From positions 2,294,001 through 2,358,000 of the forward strand of contig CM066303.1 of the NCBI GenBank assembly GCA_033807695.1: DNA of 64,000 bases, read 5' to 3'. The position numbers and the translations under genes are program-made. This document shows, one piece after another, positions 56,714 to 64,000 of this stretch; the first letter of the stretch is position 1; each line of letters opens with the position of its first letter. Source of the DNA: Daedaleopsis sinensis. Its lineage: Eukaryota; Basidiomycota; Agaricomycetes; Polyporales; Polyporaceae. The notes under the pieces are model-generated. The model worked only from the letters and a program-made list of their open reading frames with translations. It had not been told where the DNA came from and did not search any database.

Positions 56714-58033
56714 GGCCGCGTACGTGTGAGAGAGGATGTGAACGAGAGGAAGGTATCGAGGGAAGAGGTCTTGAGAGATAGTGTAGAGGCCTCATCCTGC
56801 GCGTCGGCATTTATACGCATGGCATATCTGCACAAGCACCGATCGGTGCGTCCGCGCCAAGGCACTTGCCTGAAGGGTGCCGTGTCGGAACCGCTTGTGG
56901 TGCACTGGAGCCCGATTGTACGCACGCATGAGAAAGAATATCGCATGGTGGTGAAGAGAAGCCCAGCTAGTTTGGGATGAGCACAGCGCGTAAAACGGTG
57001 GGGCATACTCGAAGCGCGGCACATGTTGCACTAATAAGGGATCAGAAAATCACGCGCACCCCCGATTGAAACGCCTGTGCGCAGAACGTACCGTAACTGT
57101 AAGCCCTCCGTCGCGGGTTTCAGTGCCGATGGTAGTAGTGCGGTGATGACCAGTCTGATGATAGGGTTACACCGGCGATCAATGTTTGAGTAAAGGGTAG
57201 AGTTTGCGAAGGGTCAATGCAACTCGTATATCATCGCATGTCCTGTACTTGGTCAGGGACTGCTTGCGAAGGGACCCGGCAGGCGCGCAGAAAGCGGGCA
57301 GCCAGCAACAAAGTGTGCAACACTTGTCGTTTCACGCGCTCAGGGTTGCTCAGAGTAGTCCCATGTTGGCCGGTCTGTCCGTAGTCTCGTCATCCGATGG
57401 TGTTCAATGACGGGGAAGTTGGCTACCACGGAGGGGCGAACAGCTCATTTGGGCTATGCAGCAGTTTTCATACGCACTTATCAACAATAAGATATAGAAG
57501 AGTACGTGATCTCGTTGTTCAAGGTAGGACCCTTGATTGACCTGGACTTTACAAAGACTACGTACAGAGTGTTAGCTTGAATTACGGTGGGCAGGTCGGG
57601 GGAGACGTACTGAGTTCTCACTACCTCGCAGGTGATGAGGTTCAACCAACCAGAGCGTTCCGACGTAGGAGTGCACGCGAACAAGACAGAGCTAAACGTA
57701 GGACTGCACACGGGCTGGTAGTGCCCTCAGATCGCAGACAAGACTTTGATCGTCTAGCTCGAGTAATTGTAGTTCACAGACGTCCCAGGCTTGAGAGATG
57801 GTAACTGATGAATGGGAGCATGACGGATGAAGAGAGAGGCGTGGGTTGGGCGTCTGGGTGTATTGATGGATGATATCACGGACTGTTGTAGACTGTTATC
57901 GGAGTAAGAAAGAGGTTGTAGTGAAGGTAAGTAAGAGGCCGAGACCGGTGCGAATCGCGGTTGAGAGTCGTGCGCGCCTTGTTGTGCGGTCTGCCACTTG
58001 TTGTCTCCGCCGTTGCAGGCGTCGTCTGGAGCG
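56714..58033. other. Divergent promoter region, alcohol oxidase / CRIB kinase
   Basis: 1.3 kb between divergent gene starts. No coding frame recognised. It probably contains both promoters and the kinase 5' leader; no specific binding site could be assigned. Confidence 0.45.
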
Positions 58034-61000
58034 ATGGCGACCTCGAGCAAGCACAATTCCCGGTTCTCGTCTCTGAAGGTCTTCAAGTTTGCGGCCGCGT
58101 CGAAGCCCCCGCCGCTCCCTCCCAAGGACCCATACTACCTCCCCAATCCTTCCCTTCGCTCGCTCGGAAACTCCCTCTCTCCCGACTCCGTCCCCTCCCA
58201 GCCTACCACCCCGCTTTCTGCTCAGTACGCAACTCTCGCTCGCAGCCCCTCTCCAACCCCATCCTACGCCCCCAGTCGCATCACCGTCTCTCCTTATTCA
58301 ACCACCTCCTCCACCTACCCAGACTCCTCTGCCTCGTCCCGCAAGGGTCTCTTCAACAAATTCTCCTCCTTCTCAAGGCGGCCAAAGACCCCCAAGACCG
58401 CTGACTCGGGCTTCTCGACTGCCCCATCATCTACCACCCCCGAGTCCCAGCACGTTCCTCCTCAAGAAACCGCTGACGACCCTTCCATATCACTCCCATG
58501 GAACTTCCAGGTGCGCGCTACCATCTCCCAACCCCCTTTCTTGCTCACATCCCCATTCGCGTGCACAGCACAACATCCATGTTGACGAGGGGTGAGTCTC
58601 TCGCGTCCGTCGCCTCTTCTTGTCCTGATTCCCCCCCAGCCTCTCCGGTTTGCCCCCAACATGGTCCGCAACATTAGCCGACGCAGGCTTCAGTGAAGAG
58701 GAGATCATGAACATCCAGGCCAAGAGGGCAGAGTCTCGCGCACGCAGTACGCGATCTATTTATTCTTTAAATGTCGGTCGTTCCGCTTCTCCCACAAGCA
58801 CCTCGAGATCTCCTGCCTATGCCAATCCTTCCCACAACCTCCGACGAGACCAGTCAAACGCGTCCATGTCTCAGGTCTCTCTTGCAGACAGCCGCCATTC
58901 TAATGGTTCCCGTACCCACTTCCGCAAGGTGTCGTCCTCCTCCCGCGACCATTCCGAATATTCATTCTCCGGTACTCACTCAATCGACACCGACACCCGA
59001 CCGACGCCACCCGTTACTCGTCCCACCCCTACCCATTCCTTCACATATCCCTCCTACCACTCACAGAGCACACCGCATCTTCCGACCCATCTTGCCAACT
59101 CATCTATGACTCGCTTGGTTCCTCCTGTGCCGCCACCTGCTCTCCCTCTGGCTGCCCCCCCAGCCGCCTCGGTCGTATCGGACAACTCCTCTAATTCAGG
59201 AGCCTCCGAAAAGCAACTGATGGCCCGCAATGCTCCTTCTCGCGCATATCACATAGCTAACGAGTCTGTCGGCACTATCCAACACTCTCCTCCACCTGCC
59301 TATATGTCACCGAAGAAGGAGACTCACTTGACCAAAGCTGACGAGGAGTTCGCCTTGCCTCCGTCCGTCGTACAATCCCAGGTAGGGCCGAGCGTCACGA
59401 TCAATGGCCTTCCCAGAACGTCCACGGATAGTGAAAGCTCGCGTGGACACAGTTCGACCTCACCCGTCCTTCCCGCCCCTCCCCGTCTATCCTTCCACCA
59501 AGACGACTTGTTATCTTGGACCGAGTCCTTGATCTCATCCATCCCTGCCGCCCTCACGTCCACACCCCCGAAGCCACCGCCCAGTCGGCCGCAGACGTCG
59601 CCTTCGCGGACGGCTGGGAATCATGTCACCACCCGTGCGCGGGCAGCATCCGTGCGCACACCGGATCGACCGTCTTCTGCCCGTCAACTTCCTCCGCAAA
59701 AACCCGTGCCCACGCAAGGTCCTCCGCCGCCCGGCGCACCGCCGCCACCGCCTCCACAGAGCAGCAGCCCGCTTTGGAACGAACTGATGCACATGGTCAC
59801 GCCTGCGAACACCTCAGTGATCTCCGCGTCGAGCCAAGACCAGTGGGCTGGCGACATGTCGGCGGATTCGCAGTATTCGTCCACACTATTGACGCCGGTG
59901 CTGGACGAGTTCCCACCCATCCCCCGCCTGGCCGATCCCGACCAGATGGAGTACAACATCCATCTCGCGCGGGAGAAGGAGAACAGGGACTCGGGACTGT
60001 CTACCATGACGGTGACGCCTGCCACTATCGCCACCGCGGCTGTAGCGCGGAGCGTGCGTCCGAACGTGGTCGTCTCCCCGCTCCGCGGCAACGACGAGGC
60101 TTCTCCCACTGCGAGCTCCAGTGCAGTGCACGCGCTTCGAGACACCGAAGACGGCCGCTCGCACTCTCCGAACAGCGCGGAGTCCCACTCGAGTGTCTAC
60201 AGCTCCTCGACCAGCGCCTCCCTGTCCACCGGCACCGGCTCAGGGTCCTCCGACTCGCGCCCGCAGACCCTCACGACCGACGTGCAGGACTGGCGAATAT
60301 CGGGGGCCAAGCAGAAGAGCCTGGTGTACTCCGACACGTCCCCAGAGCCGTCGCCGCGGACGTCCTCGTTCGGCGAGCGCGACACGTTCACCGTGTCCGT
60401 CACGAGCGAGCTGCGCGAACCCGACGCCGACCTGCCGTCCAGCCGCCGCCCCTCGATCGTCACCGACAGCCTGCTGCCCAGCAAGCACCTCACCCCCGTA
60501 TCGCCGTCGCCAATCTCGCCGTCGCCGTCGCCCGCCTCCCCAGCGCCGCGCTACCCAGGGTGGCTGTCCGCGGTCGTCAAGCCGCTCAAGGGCTTCCTCA
60601 ACGACCAGCTCGACCCGCGCGACCTCTACACGGACCTGCGGGAGATCGCCGAGGGCGAGAGCGGCAGCGTCTACGCCGCGCGCGTGCTCCCCTCCTCCGC
60701 GGCGGCGTCCCCGGAGACGGCGCCGAACACGTACGTCGCGATCAAGAACATCGCGATCCTGCCGTCCGGCTCCCCGAAGATCGACGACCTCCGGCGCGAG
60801 CTGCTGCTCATGCGGGGCGTGGGCCACCCGCACATCCTCACGATGGACGCGCTCTACGTCGACCTCGTCGAGGACTCGCTGTGGATCCGCATGGAGCTCA
60901 TGCAGCGCAGCGTCGCGGACGTCATCGCGCTGATCGAGGAGGGCGTCGACGTCGCCGAGACGCATATCTCGCAGATCGCTAGTGACGTGAGTGCCTTCTC

Positions 61001-61720
61001 TCTGCCTGCCATCGTGCCTTGTGTAGTGTGTTGACGTCGGATCGGGGCACAGGTCGTGAACGCGCTCTGCTATCTGCAGTCAAGAGGGATCGCGCATCGG
61101 GACGTGCGCTCGGACAACCTCTTGGTGAACAGCGACGGCGTCGTCAAGCTCGCGGACTTCTCGAATGCCGTGCAGGTTTCGACAGAGAACCCGACTCGCA
61201 CAGATCCAGCAGGTGTCGTTTACTGGCAGGCCCCCGAGATCAGGAGGTGAGCTACCGACAGCAACGTCGAACAAACCTTCGCTCATCACTGACCGCGTGT
61301 CGTTTCAGGGGTTCTTACAACGCCCTCAAAGTCGACGTATGGTCGCTAGGCGCGACCGTCTGGGAGCTCGCCGAGGCCGAGCCGCCGTTCAGCGACGTAA
61401 CGGACCCCAGACAGCTGGGGTCAGAGCTCCCCGAGCTCAACGAATCCGAGCACTACTCACGATCTTTCCACGATTTCTTGAATCTATGTTCACGACCGAG
61501 CGCCACGCGCCCGGATCCGCATGACCTCCTGAATGTGAGTGTCCCTGCCCTGCTTGCTGACGGCGTGCTGACGACGACGACGGGATACCAGACGGCCTTC
61601 ATCATCAACGCGAGCGGGCGCCAGGCGATCGTGGACCTGCTCGCGGACTGCCGCGCCATCGAAGAACGCCTGTCCCGGCCACAGAGCACCGAGTCGACAG
61701 GGACGGTGTCGCTGCCATAG
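58034..61720 (+). CDS. CRIB-domain (PAK/STE20-like) protein kinase with altered motifs
   Basis: Exons 58034-58510, 58569-58591 (23 nt), 58640-60986, 61053-61246, 61309-61534 and 61592-61720 join in frame to 1131 residues. A Ser/Pro-rich start leads to a CRIB motif (about 152-185) spread over three exons: ISLPWNFQ / HNIHVDEG / LSGLPPTW. A long, disordered Ser/Thr/Pro-rich region follows (about 190-800, with a [16 protein letters not shown] stretch). The kinase domain is C-terminal: Gly loop [10 protein letters not shown], Lys869 in [19 protein letters not shown] (Asp966, but Arg968 where Lys is usual), ADFSNAV (DFS at 984-986 instead of DFG), [26 protein letters not shown]. It would bind Cdc42/Rac-GTP and act in polarity signalling. 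The altered loop residues raise the chance of low or atypical kinase activity. Confidence 0.85.
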
Positions 61721-62422
61721 CACGTGCTTTATCATATACCCCTACGCTCATCTGGCCACCTGCAGTTAATGAACCCCTCGGTCGTGCACGGACTTATTCG
61801 TTGTGTTTAGTGTTACTGTAGTGCAACATGCTTTGCTTCGGCACGCTCTAGAGACGTGCCGGCACCCCAGACCGACGCTAGCGCTGACCGGTGGCCAGGT
61901 GTGCGTGCCGTGCCGGGTATGTCCTTCGCAGGCGCGCGGAGGCGGGAGAGGTGGCGCATGCTGTCTGTTACTTCCATCCCGTTGCGAGTCCTCACGAACT
62001 CAGCCCAGGATCAGCGGGGGTCACTTTGTTCCTCGTGCCATCCTTGTCCAGGATGTGTACGGCGCATTTCGAGCTCGAGGCTCCATCACTACTGAGGCTT
62101 GAGGCCTGAGACTTGCGGCATGAGGGTCAGTGGCTAACGACTAACCATCAGTGCCAGCGTCTGGCTCTGGACCGTCCGTGCAGTCGCCAGGCGCTCTTGC
62201 ACGCGTACTTCAGACCTGCGTCCGTCATCTCACCGGTCACCCATCTGCCGCACGTAGCTCTGTAGAGGAATAAAGTGATATGTAGAGTACATACTACAGC
62301 ACAGACTACCCGCGAAAGGATCCGACAGAACGCCACGACAACAACGCAGGAAGAAATAATGGATACAACTCTATCGGGGATCGTACCATGCCAAGTATGA
62401 CAGGGTCCCGGAAAATGCGGTC
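61721..62422. other. Intergenic, convergent gene ends
   Basis: About 0.7 kb between the stops of the kinase (plus) and ALDH copy 2 (minus). Next to 62422 it holds 3' flanking sequence related to that downstream of ALDH copy 1 (shared TTGTTGT-GTGGCGTTCTGTCGG, about 62324-62346). No gene recognised. Confidence 0.5.
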
Positions 62423-64000
62423 TCAGATCTTCAGCTGCAGCATGGGGAGTCGATACTTCATGAGCAAGACAGACGCTGCGCCGATGAACGCGAACACAAG
62501 CCAAAACGCACATCTCGACTTGGCCGCCGTGCGCCCCTTCGGCCGGGGTGGCAACGAGGGGTAGAGGTAGCCCAGGTACTTCTTGTACGTGTCCTGGTAG
62601 GGCGGGAAGCGGAAGCCAAAGACAAACGTGTCCACCCTGTTACGCGTCGTAAGCACACACTGGTACTACGGAGCTGCGTGATAGAGGGGGAAACTTACCA
62701 GCTCGGGCTGTCGAGGGACACCCGCGCATGGGTGAACTGCTCAAAGGCGTGCTTTCCGGCGTAGTAGCCATCTGCAGACAACATGATGAGCAAGAGTACG
62801 TGATCCCCGAATATGTCTTCGCTACTCACAACCGCTCGCGCCAACACCTCCAACAGGGAAGCCAGGGACAGCAGGGCTGATCACGACCTCGTTCGCGAGC
62901 GCAGCCCCGCTCTTCGTGCTCGAGAACACTGCGCACAGTCAGTCAGACGGCCGAATATACAAACGATGAGACACCAACCCTTTTCTTGGAACTTCTTGTC
63001 CGGAGAAAATACGAAAATGCATAAAGGATGATCCCTGTGTGGAGGTATGTAAGCCGCAAAGTCCTATCTCACGCATCTCTATTGATCTACCTTGCTCTGA
63101 TGAATGAGATGGCCTGGTCGACGTCGTTCACGGGCACGATCAACAGGACGGGTCCGAAGATCTCCCTGCGAGGCAAGACGATGGTTGAGTTGCAGCCGAT
63201 GAGCACAAGAAAGAATTAGAACTCACTCGCTCATTAGAGAATCCTCGGGTGAGACATTGTTGACAATCGTTGGCGCGACATAGCGGCTGCTGACGTCGAC
63301 TTGACCACCGCAGACGATATCTCCCTTCGTGCGGTCGAGCAGATCCTTGATACGGGCGGTGTGACGCTCGTTCACGATGCGGGAGAAGGAGTCCGACTTC
63401 TCCGCGCCGTCCGGGTAGAACGATTCGTAGCTGCGCGCGGTCAGCACCTGAGGCTCGCGCACGAGCCGCGGGACTCACGTTGCTTTGAGCGCCTTAACTA
63501 GCGTCTCTTGGAAGCCTCGCGGAACCAGAACGTACTCGGGCGATGTGCACAGCTGCGGAGTCCACAACGTAAGAACCATGTCGTGATGAGCCTGAGAGAG
63601 CCTGTGCAACTTGCCTGTCCGGCGTTTCCGAAACGACCCCAGAGCACACGCCTGGCAAGCATGTTCACGTCAACTTTGGGGTCGACGACAACCGGGTTCT
63701 TTCCGCCGAGCTGTGAACAAATCTGTAAGGATTGAGAAGGTATGGAAATTCGGCAAACGACTGACCTCGAGGGTAACAGGGGTGAGATGTTTCGCCGCAG
63801 CGAGCGCGATGATGCGCCCAACAGTTGGGCCGCCTTGCGGCATCCAGTTAGGGACACGCAATGCAGTAAAGATTATATACCATTCGCTTACCAATATACA
63901 AGACTGAAAGAACGTCAGCTCAAGATACTCAGGTATCGTGTCGCAGGACTCACTGTGACCCCATTTGAGCTCAAGCACCTGCGGGACTAGAGGTCAGGTA
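62423..64000 (-). CDS. ALDH3-type aldehyde dehydrogenase, copy 2 (5' part outside window)
   Basis: Inverted, closely similar copy of the gene at 49797-52155. Visible from the window edge: VLELKWGH, a 12-nt exon encoding ILYI, GGPTVGRIIALAAAKHLTP, ELGGKNPVVVDPKVDVNM, LWGRFGNAGQ-LCTSPEYVLVP (catalytic Cys; CTS where copy 1 has CTC), FYPDGAEKSDSFSRIVNERH, EIFGPVLLIV, DHPLCIFVFSPDK, ALANEVVISPAVPGFPVGGV, FTHARVSLDSPSW, VDTFVFGFRFPPYQDTYKKY. The hydrophobic C-terminal anchor WLVFAFIGAASVLLMKY precedes the stop 62423-62425. Exon borders, including the GC-AG intron after NAGQ, match copy 1. No disabling change seen in the visible part. Confidence 0.86.

Noticed and set aside
60121..60965. Arg-rich 240-270-codon frames on both strands
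   Set aside because: Shadows of the same kinase exon, with composition typical of shifted GC-rich coding sequence.
59516..60982. 488-codon plus-strand frame rich in Arg/Pro/Ala
   Set aside because: Shadow frame of the GC-rich kinase exon; the real frame continues from the CRIB motif into the kinase domain.
1..64000. CRISPR arrays, bacterial operons, riboswitches, tRNA or rRNA genes
   Set aside because: No spaced identical repeats, Shine-Dalgarno organisation or tRNA A/B boxes were recognised; the window is clearly fungal nuclear DNA.

Overview
This window is eukaryotic, and it reads as the genome of a filamentous basidiomycete (Agaricomycetes; a wood- or litter-decay fungus is my best guess). 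The evidence is: genes broken by many short GT-AG introns (about 48-80 nt); KDZ, hAT, DDE and Ty3/gypsy transposons; several oxidative enzyme genes (two P450s, a BBE-type flavoprotein, an alcohol oxidase); and DUF6533-type and DUF7770-type proteins. No prokaryotic, plasmid, CRISPR or tRNA signal was seen.

The left 40 percent (1-25624) is a transposon block. A Ty3/gypsy element on the minus strand runs off the left edge (1-4669). A decayed gag on the plus strand follows (6014-7144), then a truncated KDZ transposase (7898-9975, minus) abutting a second gypsy-type gag-protease ORF (10459-13218, minus). A small orphan gene (13434-14010) and a G-rich minisatellite come next. Then there are two nearly intact DNA transposons. 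One is an about 4.7 kb hAT element (14973-19666) with an intact 10-exon transposase and a second intron-bearing gene. The other is a 5.3 kb element (20317-25624) with perfect 44-bp terminal inverted repeats flanked by TTA. Its single 5-exon gene joins an Ulp1-like cysteine protease to a pogo-type DDE transposase; this is the most unusual object in the window.

The centre (26.4-40.7 kb) holds a run of oxidative and membrane genes: P450, DUF6533-type membrane protein, FAD-linked oxidoreductase, second P450, and a dihydroflavonol-reductase-like SDR. This looks like a tailoring-enzyme neighbourhood without a visible core synthase. It ends at a housekeeping gene, the second-largest subunit of RNA polymerase III (41117-45397, minus).

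The right part holds a dead PHO84-like phosphate transporter (45660-47030), a DUF7770-type gene, and an ALDH3-type aldehyde dehydrogenase (49797-52155, plus). These are followed by a broken Zn-cluster-type transcription factor (52436-53846), an alcohol oxidase with a peroxisomal-type SRL terminus (53955-56713, minus), and a CRIB-domain (PAK-like) kinase with altered catalytic motifs (58034-61720, plus). A second, inverted copy of the ALDH gene (62423-64000, minus) runs off the right edge. The alcohol oxidase and ALDHs could act in sequence (alcohol to aldehyde to acid). The inverted ALDH pair brackets the alcohol oxidase and the kinase.
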